Source: CALALP01 sp041855735 (GTDB lineage: Bacteria > Bacillota > Clostridia > Lachnospirales > Lachnospiraceae). Taken from it: DNA of 13,381 bases. The first letter of the stretch is position 1; each line of letters starts with the position of its first letter. The notes under the pieces are model-generated. The model made no database searches, was not told the DNA's origin, and saw nothing but the letters and a program-made list of their open reading frames with translations. A program made the translations under genes and the position numbers. This document shows, piece by piece, positions 1-7,523 of this stretch. Location: NCBI GenBank assembly GCA_041855735.1, contig JBHAEV010000124.1, forward strand, positions 1 to 13,381, given 5' to 3'.

Positions 1-1260
1 CAAAAAGCTTCCTACATCATTGTGATTATGCTCCTCCGCATTATGCCCGCCTTTGATCGCAACGCCCATATGCTTCTGCTTCCATATCGCCCATTCGGCG
101 TCCCCATAAAAGATGAACTCATCATGATCCGGCTTGTCGGACAGCTTCTTCTTATGACCCGCTTTCTCCAAAAATCTCTCCGTCCACAGTACATCCTGCA
201 CATTTGCCATAAAGCGAAAGCAATGATCGCAAAAAAGATTCATTGCCGAATCGATATCCGGCAGGTAAATCCCATCAAAGGTTTCCGACAAAAAAACACC
301 CAGCCCGAGGCGGAACCGATCCCGTCTTTCCCCATCGGAAAAGCTGATTGTGGTGTTTCCCGGAAGATAACAGTTTTGCTGAAATTTTGCCAATCTTTGA
401 AGCTTCGAATCCGAAAACAAATTGATTTTTTCATTGCTGTACCTGTAAATCTGTTCGGCAAAGCCGATGTAATACACCATTCCGTAGGTAAAATAACTCA
501 ATCCCTCCGGGCAGACACCGTCATCCGATATTCCTTTTAAATAATTCGGCAAAAAATACAATACCCTGTCCAAAATAACACGGAGTTGTTCCTCATCCGT
601 ACATTCGCTTTCTTTTTCCGGGCATACCGCTTTGTCCATGCTTCGCCCCTCATACGAATATTCATCTGTTTTCAAAGGCGATGAACGGACACCTGCATGC
701 TCCTTGCCGCCGTAAATATGCAGTGCCGCGCTCCCGATACAGCCAAGACATACGGATGTCCAGTTATTGCACATGTTTTCAAATCTCTGGCTTTGATACG
801 GACTGCTTCGGTACGGCAGCAGCACCCTCTTTATCACATTTTCCCGAAGTCTCTTGCGAATATTTCCGCTGATTTTATCCCGAAAATTGTCATAAATCCA
901 GGCAAGTGCCTGAGCGGTCTCCGCCGCAAACAAATCGATCGTATTTTCCCAGTTCGATATATCCCGATTGACATGAGCCGGCAATGCCCATGTCCGCTCC
1001 TTACAGATCTCATTCAAAACCGCTTCCAGTTTTTGCGCATATTCCCGCTTTTCCTCAAACAGCAAAACCAGTGCGTATACAACCAGATACTTTCTTCGCT
1101 CAAAATACTTTTCCTCGTAAATCAGTCGATTTCCCGTCTTTTCATAAATCAGAAAATCGTCCATGCGAAGCACGGGCATCTCCCTGCAAAGGTATTCTTT
1201 TGCCGAATCTTTGATGTCCTGTACAAATTTCCGATAATGCGCGCGAATCTGTTCTCTCAT
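1..1260 (-). CDS. Heparinase II/III-family polysaccharide lyase, 3' end outside window
   Basis: The reading frame is open from the ATG at 1260 to the window edge (420 codons, no stop), with an AAGGA ribosome binding site 5 bases upstream (1266-1270). The protein reads like the heparinase II/III family: a helical N-terminal region with a W-x-N-x(3)-DLFAAETAQALA stretch (about residues 104-120), an NNW motif (165-167), an EGLSYFTYG motif (252-260) that normally carries the catalytic tyrosine (here probably Tyr256), and an HNHND signature (411-415) in the beta-sheet domain. Family members are lyases that cut uronic-acid-containing polysaccharides by beta-elimination and run to roughly 600 residues, so about 200 C-terminal residues are missing. 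No signal peptide or membrane segment is visible, so a cytoplasmic enzyme acting on imported oligosaccharides is inferred. It is the last gene of the transporter operon seen here, 68 bases after the permease. The family call is secure; the substrate is unknown. Confidence 0.9.
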   Translation of the reverse strand, partial: MREQIRAHYRKFVQDIKDSAKEYLCREMPVLRMDDFLIYEKTGNRLIYEEKYFERRKYLVVYALVLLFEEKREYAQKLEAVLNEICKERTWALPAHVNRDISNWENTIDLFAAETAQALAWIYDNFRDKISGNIRKRLRENVIKRVLLPYRSSPYQSQRFENMCNNWTSVCLGCIGSAALHIYGGKEHAGVRSSPLKTDEYSYEGRSMDKAVCPEKESECTDEEQLRVILDRVLYFLPNYLKGISDDGVCPEGLSYFTYGMVYYIGFAEQIYRYSNEKINLFSDSKLQRLAKFQQNCYLPGNTTISFSDGERRDRFRLGLGVFLSETFDGIYLPDIDSAMNLFCDHCFRFMANVQDVLWTERFLEKAGHKKKLSDKPDHDEFIFYGDAEWAIWKQKHMGVAIKGGHNAEEHNHNDVGSFL

Positions 1261-1328
1261 ATTTTTCCTTAAAATGCTGCATACATCACGGAATATGCCG
1301 GACGTATGGAGCTCCTCTCTCAAAAACT

Positions 1329-2216
1329 CTATTCCTTTACCGCGCCGACCATAATGCCCTTTGTAAAATAGCGCTGCAGGAACGGATATACAAATAAAAT
1401 CGGCAGAGTTGCCACAATAATTGTTGCATATCGTATGCTGGCGCCGACCGCCTCCACATCTCCCGTTGCAACGCCGAGAGTCATGGAACTGGTGTCATTG
1501 GACAAAAGAATCTCCCGGAGAATGACTTGCAGGGGATACATGCTTCGATCGGACAATATGGTCGAGGCCCAAAACCATCCGTTCCATGTACTTACACCGT
1601 AATACAATACCATAACTGCAAGCATCGGCTTGGAAAGCGGCAGTATGATCGAAAACAATGTCCGAAAATGCCCGGCTCCGTCAATTCTTGCCGCCTCACT
1701 TAAGGACTCCGGTATGCTTTCAAAATATGTACGCAAGATAATCATATTGTAGGTGCTGATCATGAACGGGAATACCAGTCCCAGATGGGTATCCGTCAAA
1801 TTCAGATCCTGCATGGTTCGGTAAAACGGGATCATTCCCCCGCTGATGAACATGGTGATCGTCACAAGTATCATCAAAGGCTTTTTCCACATCACATTTT
1901 TTCTGGAGAAAAAATATGCTCCGATGGAGGTCATAATCATTTGAGCCGTCAGGCTGAGCGCCAGTATTTTAATCGTATTGAAATACCCTTTTAAAATCAT
2001 CGGATTCTTGAATACCGCCCGATACGAGGCAAAATTCAAGCCGAGCGGAAGAAATAAAGTACCGGAATGCTGTGTCAGCCGATTGCTGTCCGACAGGGAC
2101 GCCATCAGCACATACCACACCGGATATAAGCAAATCAGGGATAAAATCGTCAATATCGCAATATTGAACACATTAAACATTTTTACGCTCATCGGTTCTT
2201 TTCTTTTTTTATTCAT
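1329..2216 (-). CDS. Carbohydrate ABC transporter permease, LplC/YtcP type (CUT1, MalG-like)
   Basis: This 295-residue integral membrane protein would form one half of the transmembrane channel of a CUT1 sugar importer. About six hydrophobic segments are visible, the first at residues 15-40. The cytoplasmic EAA loop that docks the ATPase is intact: EAARIDGAG at 174-182 followed by ILP at 191-193. The C-terminal end (KGIMVGAVKE) and the GVSTWNGWF stretch are typical of LplC-like permeases. The ATG at 2216 is preferred: a longer form would start with TTG at 2231, inside the preceding gene, whereas the ATG has an AGGGGG ribosome binding site (2221-2226) that overlaps the TAG stop of the upstream permease. 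Only 8 bases separate that stop from this start, so the two permeases are probably translationally coupled. It forms a heterodimer with the adjacent permease (2225-3157). The exact sugar is not readable. Confidence 0.93.
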   Translation of the reverse strand: MNKKRKEPMSVKMFNVFNIAILTILSLICLYPVWYVLMASLSDSNRLTQHSGTLFLPLGLNFASYRAVFKNPMILKGYFNTIKILALSLTAQMIMTSIGAYFFSRKNVMWKKPLMILVTITMFISGGMIPFYRTMQDLNLTDTHLGLVFPFMISTYNMIILRTYFESIPESLSEAARIDGAGHFRTLFSIILPLSKPMLAVMVLYYGVSTWNGWFWASTILSDRSMYPLQVILREILLSNDTSSMTLGVATGDVEAVGASIRYATIIVATLPILFVYPFLQRYFTKGIMVGAVKE

Positions 2217-2224
2217 ATTGCCCC

Positions 2225-3157
2225 CTACCAAAGACTTGTATCATTCAACAGTCTGCTCAGCTTATTGGCTGCGACCAGAAGAATCAGATTAATCACGGAG
2301 TTGAACAGACCGATTGCCGTGGAGTAGCTCCAATCCCTTTCCAGAATGCCGACACGATAAATATATGATGCGATGACATCTGCCGTTTCGTAGGTTGCTT
2401 CATTGTACAACAATATCGTTTTTTCGTAGCTGGAACCAAGAACCTGACCCAAACGCATAATCAGCATGATGATTATGGTCGGCGCGATAGACGGCAGTGT
2501 GACATACCAAAGCTGTTTGAGTCTGCCTGCCCCGTCGATGGATGCCGCTTCATACAACTGCTGATCCACACCCGACAATGCGGACAGGTAAATAATCGAA
2601 CCCCAGCCCACACCCTGCCAGATATCCGACACAATATAAATCGTCCGGTACAATGCCGGATTTTGAATCAATGATGTTCTCGTGCCTCCGAAATATACAA
2701 TGATATCGTTGATAATCCCCGAACTTTGCGTGAAATCCTTTATCATTCCCGTTACCACAACCAGGGAAATAAAATGCGGAAGATACGTCATGGTCTGTAC
2801 GGATTTTTTAAACTTCGGCATCCTTATTTCATTCAGCAGTAAAGCCAGTATGATCGGAGCCGGAAACCCGTAAACGATTCCGTAGGTGCTGAGCAGGACG
2901 GTGTTGCGCAGAGTCCTGAAGAAATACGGGCTTTTAAAAAAGCGAAGAAAATGCGCAAATCCCACCCAATCGCTCCCGCTCACACCAAGCCTCGGGTTGT
3001 AGTCCATAAATGCGATAATCGCGCCGTACATCGGCTTGTAATGAAATACAATATAAAATAGGAGTACCGGAATTACCATGAAATACAATGCCTTATTTCG
3101 TTTCCAGTCTTTTTTCACCCGATTGTAAAAACCGGTTCTGTCTGTCTTATTTTTCAT
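2225..3157 (-). CDS. Carbohydrate ABC transporter permease, LplB type (CUT1, MalF-like)
   Basis: This 310-residue membrane protein would be the second channel subunit. A hydrophobic segment (residues 23-40) is followed by a YKPMYG stretch, then by the YNPRLGVSGSDWVGFAHFL region characteristic of LplB-like permeases. The EAA loop is intact (EAASIDGAG at 203-211, then LP at 221-222), followed by two further membrane segments. The start is ATG at 3157, with AGGAG at 3163-3167 and 5-base spacing. An in-frame upstream methionine at 3232 would put 25 non-hydrophobic residues across a long intercistronic hairpin and is rejected. The gene lies 117 bases downstream of the binding-protein gene, in the usual order binding protein, LplB, LplC. 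Family assignment is firm; substrate is unknown. Confidence 0.93.
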   Translation of the reverse strand: MKNKTDRTGFYNRVKKDWKRNKALYFMVIPVLLFYIVFHYKPMYGAIIAFMDYNPRLGVSGSDWVGFAHFLRFFKSPYFFRTLRNTVLLSTYGIVYGFPAPIILALLLNEIRMPKFKKSVQTMTYLPHFISLVVVTGMIKDFTQSSGIINDIIVYFGGTRTSLIQNPALYRTIYIVSDIWQGVGWGSIIYLSALSGVDQQLYEAASIDGAGRLKQLWYVTLPSIAPTIIIMLIMRLGQVLGSSYEKTILLYNEATYETADVIASYIYRVGILERDWSYSTAIGLFNSVINLILLVAANKLSRLLNDTSLW

Positions 3158-3172
3158 ATTTACTCCTAAAAT

Positions 3173-3258
3173 CAGGACTGCCCGAGCACATATGTTTTCA
3201 CCGCACACGGAAAATACGCTGTGCATGCACATTCCATATATGCACTCGGCAGTCCCTG
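3173..3258 (-). promoter_or_regulatory. Long intercistronic hairpin between binding-protein and permease genes
   Basis: The arms 3235-3258 and 3173-3194 are complementary over about 20 base pairs, with a single-base bulge on each side, two G-U pairs and a slipped closing pair, around a 40-base loop that contains the palindrome GTGCATGCAC (3221-3230). In the transcript it falls between the binding-protein stop (3275) and the permease start (3157), and ends 5 bases before the permease ribosome binding site. Only ATTTT follows the stem, so it is not a strong intrinsic terminator. In MalE-type operons such hairpins protect the binding-protein mRNA or partly attenuate readthrough so that the binding protein exceeds the permeases; that role is inferred here. 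Confidence 0.7.
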
Positions 3259-3274
3259 TATCATAACTTAAAGC

Positions 3275-4936
3275 TTATCTTGCATTGTATCTTGCAAGCG
3301 CCGCCTCCTGTATTTCAAGCACTCTGTCCAGTCCCATATTCTTTATGCCGTTGACATATGTATCCCACTCTTCAAAGCTCGCGGTTCCGAGAATGAATTT
3401 CAATGTGTATTCATCACGATATGTGTTGATTTCGTTCATGATCTGCGACATTTCTTTGCTTTCATCCGCAGTCGGTGAAATCGGCGGAAGCAGATGGTTT
3501 GCCATGTCGGTATCCGCCCACAGTGCAACCGCTTCCTTTTGTTCATCCAGTACATAGTATTGTTTGATATATTCCACATCCTGAACAAATGGTCCGTTGT
3601 AATTCGCACGAATGTAACCTGCCATTGCATGGGTGATGGACAAATCCGGATTGTTCAAAACGATATCCGTGAACTTCGGCATACCGTCTTCCATTGTATA
3701 GCTTACATTTTCCTCTCCGAAATTATACAAAACATGACCTGCCTCACCGTATCCGTAGTCCAGAAGCCTTGCCGCCAGCTCTACATTCTTGCAGCTTGTG
3801 GTAATCGCCGCACTTCCCATGCTCACATAGTTATTATCCCTTTGCCCCATTTTCGGCTTACTTTTGTCCAAGGTCGGATACGGAGCCGGAACCAGCACAT
3901 AATTCGGGTCGGTTGCCTGCCCTGCCTTGGTCCAGTTTCCGAGTCCGCTTCCGCACCATGCGAACGACGCTCCGGATGTCCCGTTTGTGATCTTTGCCGC
4001 CACCTGATCATTGGTTAATGTTGCCAGATCCACATCAATCAGACCCTCTTTCATCCACTTGTTCATGAGCATCAGATATTCCTTATATCCGTCTTCCACC
4101 GCACCGAAATGAATCTTTTTGTCATCTCCGATAAAAAACCTGCGATTAACTCCGTATGCATAGGCAAACGGATTGTTGTTGGTCAAATCCTGGCTGCTGT
4201 ACCAGTATATGAACGGAGAGGCTGCCCCCTTTTTCTCCTTGAATGCTTTCAGCACGACCTCCCATTCGTCGATGGTTTTCGGTACCTCAAGATTCAACTC
4301 CTTCAGCCAGTCTTCCCGAAGCATCGGCCCCATGTAGCTGAGCAGCAGGTCTCCGCCGCGAATAAACGGAAAACAGTAATAGGTTCCGTCATCGGTTTTA
4401 ATCATCTTATCGATTTCCGGGTGCTCTGCCAAATACGCCTTGAGATTCGGGCAGTACTTGTCAATGACATCATTCAACGGAAGGATCACGCCGTCCTTGA
4501 TTGCCTTTTCCGGACCGCCGCTGTAATCCACCCAGCTGTATTCGATGATATCCGGCAGCACCTTGTTGGACAGCAAAAGGTTAAACTGCTCCGTTGTCTG
4601 ACCGACTGCCGGATGCTGATACTCGATTTTCACGCCGGTCTGTTCCTGCAGCTTCTTGCTGAAATTCGTTTCCCCCATATTGCTGTAATTTGCGGATACA
4701 TTCGCATTCAGCTCCATCCAGTAGGTCAGGGTTTCATCTGTTTTCACCGGATAACTGAATTCCTTGTTATCCGCCGCTGCCGTACTCTCAGCCGTACTTT
4801 CCGCCCCGCTTTTTGCCATAGAGGTCTGACTTTCGCCTGCCGACATTTGACTTTTGGCGCATCCGCTCAATGACACACTTCCCATTACCGCTGCCACAAG
4901 CAATGCACTCCATTTTTTGAATCTGTTTTTTTTCAT
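3275..4936 (-). CDS. Extracellular sugar-binding lipoprotein of ABC transporter (LplA-like)
   Basis: This 553-residue protein would capture the glycan outside the cell and hand it to the two permeases. It starts at ATG 4936 with an AAAAGGAG ribosome binding site (4946-4953). A longer in-frame form from 5053 is rejected because it would precede both the ribosome binding site and the signal peptide. The N-terminus is a lipoprotein signal: KKNRFKKW, a hydrophobic core, then the lipobox LSGC with Cys26 as the lipid-anchored residue. A Ser/Ala/Thr-rich linker (27-56) follows, then the mature domain starting near TLTYWMELNANV, with bilobed solute-binding features such as LLSNKVLPDIIEY and PMLREDWLKELNLEVPKTIDEW. 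The length fits LplA-type family 1 proteins (about 500-550). Its own candidate promoter and operator region lies upstream (4937-5069). Binding specificity cannot be inferred. Confidence 0.93.
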   Translation of the reverse strand: MKKNRFKKWSALLVAAVMGSVSLSGCAKSQMSAGESQTSMAKSGAESTAESTAAADNKEFSYPVKTDETLTYWMELNANVSANYSNMGETNFSKKLQEQTGVKIEYQHPAVGQTTEQFNLLLSNKVLPDIIEYSWVDYSGGPEKAIKDGVILPLNDVIDKYCPNLKAYLAEHPEIDKMIKTDDGTYYCFPFIRGGDLLLSYMGPMLREDWLKELNLEVPKTIDEWEVVLKAFKEKKGAASPFIYWYSSQDLTNNNPFAYAYGVNRRFFIGDDKKIHFGAVEDGYKEYLMLMNKWMKEGLIDVDLATLTNDQVAAKITNGTSGASFAWCGSGLGNWTKAGQATDPNYVLVPAPYPTLDKSKPKMGQRDNNYVSMGSAAITTSCKNVELAARLLDYGYGEAGHVLYNFGEENVSYTMEDGMPKFTDIVLNNPDLSITHAMAGYIRANYNGPFVQDVEYIKQYYVLDEQKEAVALWADTDMANHLLPPISPTADESKEMSQIMNEINTYRDEYTLKFILGTASFEEWDTYVNGIKNMGLDRVLEIQEAALARYNAR

Positions 4937-4953
4937 AGTACATCTCTCCTTTT

Positions 4954-4986
4954 CTGTTTTATCGAGCTGATTCGATTTTAAAACAG
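4954..4986 (-). promoter_or_regulatory. Leader hairpin abutting the binding-protein ribosome binding site
   Basis: In the minus-strand RNA, CTGTTTTA (from 4986) pairs with TAAAACAG (ending at 4954), and two TCGA boxes pair inside, separated by a 3-base bulge. This gives 12 base pairs around a 6-base loop. The stem ends directly before the AAAAGGAG ribosome binding site. As RNA it could stabilise the 5' end of a highly expressed message or affect translation; as DNA it could be an operator palindrome. No U-tract follows, so it is not a terminator. Confidence 0.55.
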
Positions 4987-5069
4987 AGCTTTTCCATTTT
5001 AAATATTCATTATCGAAAAAACATTCAAAAAATCGAAAATGTTGAATTCTCAAAATCGAAAGTCAATAC
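4987..5069 (-). promoter_or_regulatory. Candidate promoter and AraC-type operator region of the binding-protein operon
   Basis: The AT-rich 133-base gap between the regulator stop and the binding-protein start holds TTTTCGAT-like direct repeats with TCGA cores at 5056, 5033 and 5013 (spacing 23 and 20), plus two more cores at 4972 and 4962. AraC-family proteins commonly bind direct repeats about 21 bases apart. TTGACT occurs at 5061-5066 and TTGAAT near 5023-5028, and TAAAAT-like and GATAAT-like boxes occur further down, but no single -35/-10 pair with 17-base spacing is convincing. A weak, activator-dependent promoter is inferred; the transcription start is not resolvable by eye. Confidence 0.45.
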
Positions 5070-7319
5070 TCATTTTTCAAAATGATCCCTCATTTGTCCC
5101 GGAGTCAAACCGGTAATTTTCTTGAAAACACGTATCAGTGCGCCGCTGTTTCGAAACCCTGACCGTTCGCATACTTCATTCAGACTGATATCGGATTCCA
5201 GAATCTTCTTTGCGTGCTCCACTCGCATCGTATTGATGTACTCCAATAAACTCAGCCCCGTCTGCTCCTTAAACAAGGACGAAAGATAGGTCGGCGTGAT
5301 GCCGAAATGCAATGCGGTAATGGAAATGTTCAGATCCGGATTATGGAAATGATCTTTTACATAGTTCATCACCTTGGTACTGAACTGAAGATTGTTCTTT
5401 TTCTTAAACTCGGTGCTGTTTTCCTTGATGATTTGAAGAAGATTCCTGAAATTTTCCAATACATCCTTCTCTTTGACATTGTTTTGAATATCGTGTTCCT
5501 CCAGATAATTCAAGAGAAACTCCGTATTTCCCGCCTGCTGAACCGCCTTGATCAATGTACCCAGAATATCCGAAATCAAACATCTTTTCATGCTTGCTTT
5601 AATTTCTCTTTTATGGTAGTTGATATCGATAATATCGGAAATCATTTCAAAAACCGTATCCGTATCCGCGATTTGAATCAGGTTTATGATTTTTTGTTCC
5701 GACTCCGGACTGTAATGGTAAACCATGTATCGATTTTTGATGTCCTCATACCAGATGATGTCCGTGCTACTGATGATATCCCTGTATTCAAAGGCTTCCC
5801 TGGATCGGAGATAGGATGTGTGTACCCCCTCAATCCCTGTATGCCATGACCCGAAAAACACCTTGATTTTCATGCCGAATTTATCCGACATAAATTTCAA
5901 TGCGCTGTCAAAGGCCTCTTCGATCTCATCCCTAAGCTTTGCATCTTTAGAATCCGAATTGATGATAATACAAAAACACTCCGTCAGATCCGCGACCATA
6001 ATCTTATACTTCTCTCCCATCAATTCTTCGATAATATTGTTCAGAATAAATCTGCACAGATTTGAATCCATGTTCCAATCAAATTCCTGCCCCTCCGACT
6101 CCGTCATTTGAATCAACGCAATCAGATTGTATTTTTTCGGAAATAATAGATGCTCAAATTCCTCCGGCTTCATTCGATTATACGGCAATGTAACAATCCG
6201 AAACAGAAACTGATTCTGCAATCTCTCTTTCGTCTTCACATACCTGTCTTTTACTTCCCGATACTCTTCAATGAATTGATTCGCTTTTATTGTCAGCCAG
6301 TCAAACTCATCCCTGGCGCCGCTTCCATGGTTATATTCTCCGAACAGATGCATCAGTCTTATCAGCGGAGAATAATGACTCTTTGCAAAAAAGAAAGCGG
6401 CGATGCTTCCGATCGTTAAGCTGACAAGCAGTATCATGGAGGTAAGCAGCTGTATCTTTCCCGCTTCCCCCGCCGCCAGACTCGCCGGCGTCAGAGAAAC
6501 GTAGGACACACCGTTGTCGGAATCCAGCACCTCCGAATGCAGGCGGATATTGCCATACTTAAAATCACCGCCGTTTAAAGCTGTCGCAATCATGCCTTCG
6601 TTCCATTCCACCTTATTGCCGGATGCTGCGGACAAAATTGCATGATTGCCAAGTGCGACGATCAAATCAACCTTGTCATTCCATTTCAGCAGGTTCAACT
6701 GTTCCGTCAGTTTCTTTGTCGAAATACTGACTGCAATCACAGCACCCGATTTGTCATTCCCTCTGCCATGCTTTCCCGCCAGGCATACAATTTCCCCATC
6801 TTTATTGTTCCGATTCAAAAAGATCAAATCGGAGTTTGCGTAGCTTGTAATCTTCTGCTCCAGCTCTGAAAAGCGAATCCCTTCGTCCCGAAAATACAGA
6901 GAATAAAAAAGCTCCTTATCCATGTGCCCGATATCGGACAGCACGGTGGTTCCGTTCGAAAACCAGATGAAGATATGCTCCAGTTCATCCGCGGAGGAAA
7001 GCCTGTTTTGGATATTTCTGTACAATCTGTAAATGATTTCTCTGTCTTCAATGGACAGATCCGTGCTCTTATTCCCTATTTTTTCCAGATCTTCATCCAG
7101 CATTATGGACACGGCGGCATTTCTTGCCGCGACAAAATATCGATTGACCTCGGTTTCCACTTTTTCCAATATTTTTCGATTGATATCTTTCTGCTGTTCG
7201 CTGATGATTTTGTAGGAATAAAAGTATATGCCGATACTGGCAAACAACACGATAATCAACATGCACAAATATGAAATAATCCATTTTATAAAAATTAAAT
7301 TTTTACCGAATTTCCTCAT
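5070..7319 (-). CDS. Membrane-anchored AraC-family transcriptional regulator with extracellular sensor
   Basis: This 749-residue one-component regulator has a first membrane segment at about residues 9-36 and an extracellular sensor of roughly 250 residues, probably a Cache-like fold. A second membrane segment lies at about 290-312. A cytoplasmic linker follows, then a region (about 398-513) that resembles the degenerate GGDEF-like domain of YesN-type regulators, and a C-terminal AraC DNA-binding domain (about 644-749). The latter has both helix-turn-helix units and the typical end (FKKITGLTPGQMRDHFEK). ATG at 7319 is chosen because AGGAA (7326-7330) lies 6 bases upstream; an in-frame GTG at 7325 would leave no spacing. 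Such proteins usually activate the neighbouring sugar transporter operon on sensing its ligand, and here the transporter follows directly. The phased TCGA boxes downstream are its likely target (inference). Confidence 0.9.
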   Translation of the reverse strand: MRKFGKNLIFIKWIISYLCMLIIVLFASIGIYFYSYKIISEQQKDINRKILEKVETEVNRYFVAARNAAVSIMLDEDLEKIGNKSTDLSIEDREIIYRLYRNIQNRLSSADELEHIFIWFSNGTTVLSDIGHMDKELFYSLYFRDEGIRFSELEQKITSYANSDLIFLNRNNKDGEIVCLAGKHGRGNDKSGAVIAVSISTKKLTEQLNLLKWNDKVDLIVALGNHAILSAASGNKVEWNEGMIATALNGGDFKYGNIRLHSEVLDSDNGVSYVSLTPASLAAGEAGKIQLLTSMILLVSLTIGSIAAFFFAKSHYSPLIRLMHLFGEYNHGSGARDEFDWLTIKANQFIEEYREVKDRYVKTKERLQNQFLFRIVTLPYNRMKPEEFEHLLFPKKYNLIALIQMTESEGQEFDWNMDSNLCRFILNNIIEELMGEKYKIMVADLTECFCIIINSDSKDAKLRDEIEEAFDSALKFMSDKFGMKIKVFFGSWHTGIEGVHTSYLRSREAFEYRDIISSTDIIWYEDIKNRYMVYHYSPESEQKIINLIQIADTDTVFEMISDIIDINYHKREIKASMKRCLISDILGTLIKAVQQAGNTEFLLNYLEEHDIQNNVKEKDVLENFRNLLQIIKENSTEFKKKNNLQFSTKVMNYVKDHFHNPDLNISITALHFGITPTYLSSLFKEQTGLSLLEYINTMRVEHAKKILESDISLNEVCERSGFRNSGALIRVFKKITGLTPGQMRDHFEK

Positions 7320-7360
7320 CTGCACTTCCTCACATTCACATTTTTGGTATACATAATTCA

Positions 7361-7388
7361 GGGCATTACCTCTGATGAGATAATGCCC
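7361..7388. repeat. Inverted repeat upstream of the AraC regulator gene
   Basis: GGGCATTA (7361-7368) and TAATGCCC (7381-7388) are perfect complements, with an inner TCT/AGA pairing around GATG. The repeat lies about 42-69 bases upstream of the regulator start in the 204-base gap after the SDR stop (7524). Neither side has a strong T-run, so a terminator is possible but weak; an operator or RNA structure is equally possible. I see no gene in the rest of this gap. Confidence 0.5.
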
Positions 7389-7523
7389 GATTGTTGTTTC
7401 TCATAAATTCCGCAAAAAGTACAACATACATTCCGAAAGCCTCTGTTGATAATACGGTAAATGCAGACGACAGGCTCGAACGCAGACCGGCATTGTTGTT
7501 GTCATTCAATCGAAGGGATGAAT

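Noticed and set aside
22..1272. Two long open frames on the plus strand (about 170 and 190 codons).
   Set aside because: They lie antisense to the heparinase-family gene, have no ribosome binding sites and show no family-like sequence; the minus-strand frame carries all the conserved motifs.
4109..4873. A 254-codon plus-strand open frame.
   Set aside because: It is a shadow of the binding-protein gene; the minus-strand protein has a proper lipoprotein signal and family features.
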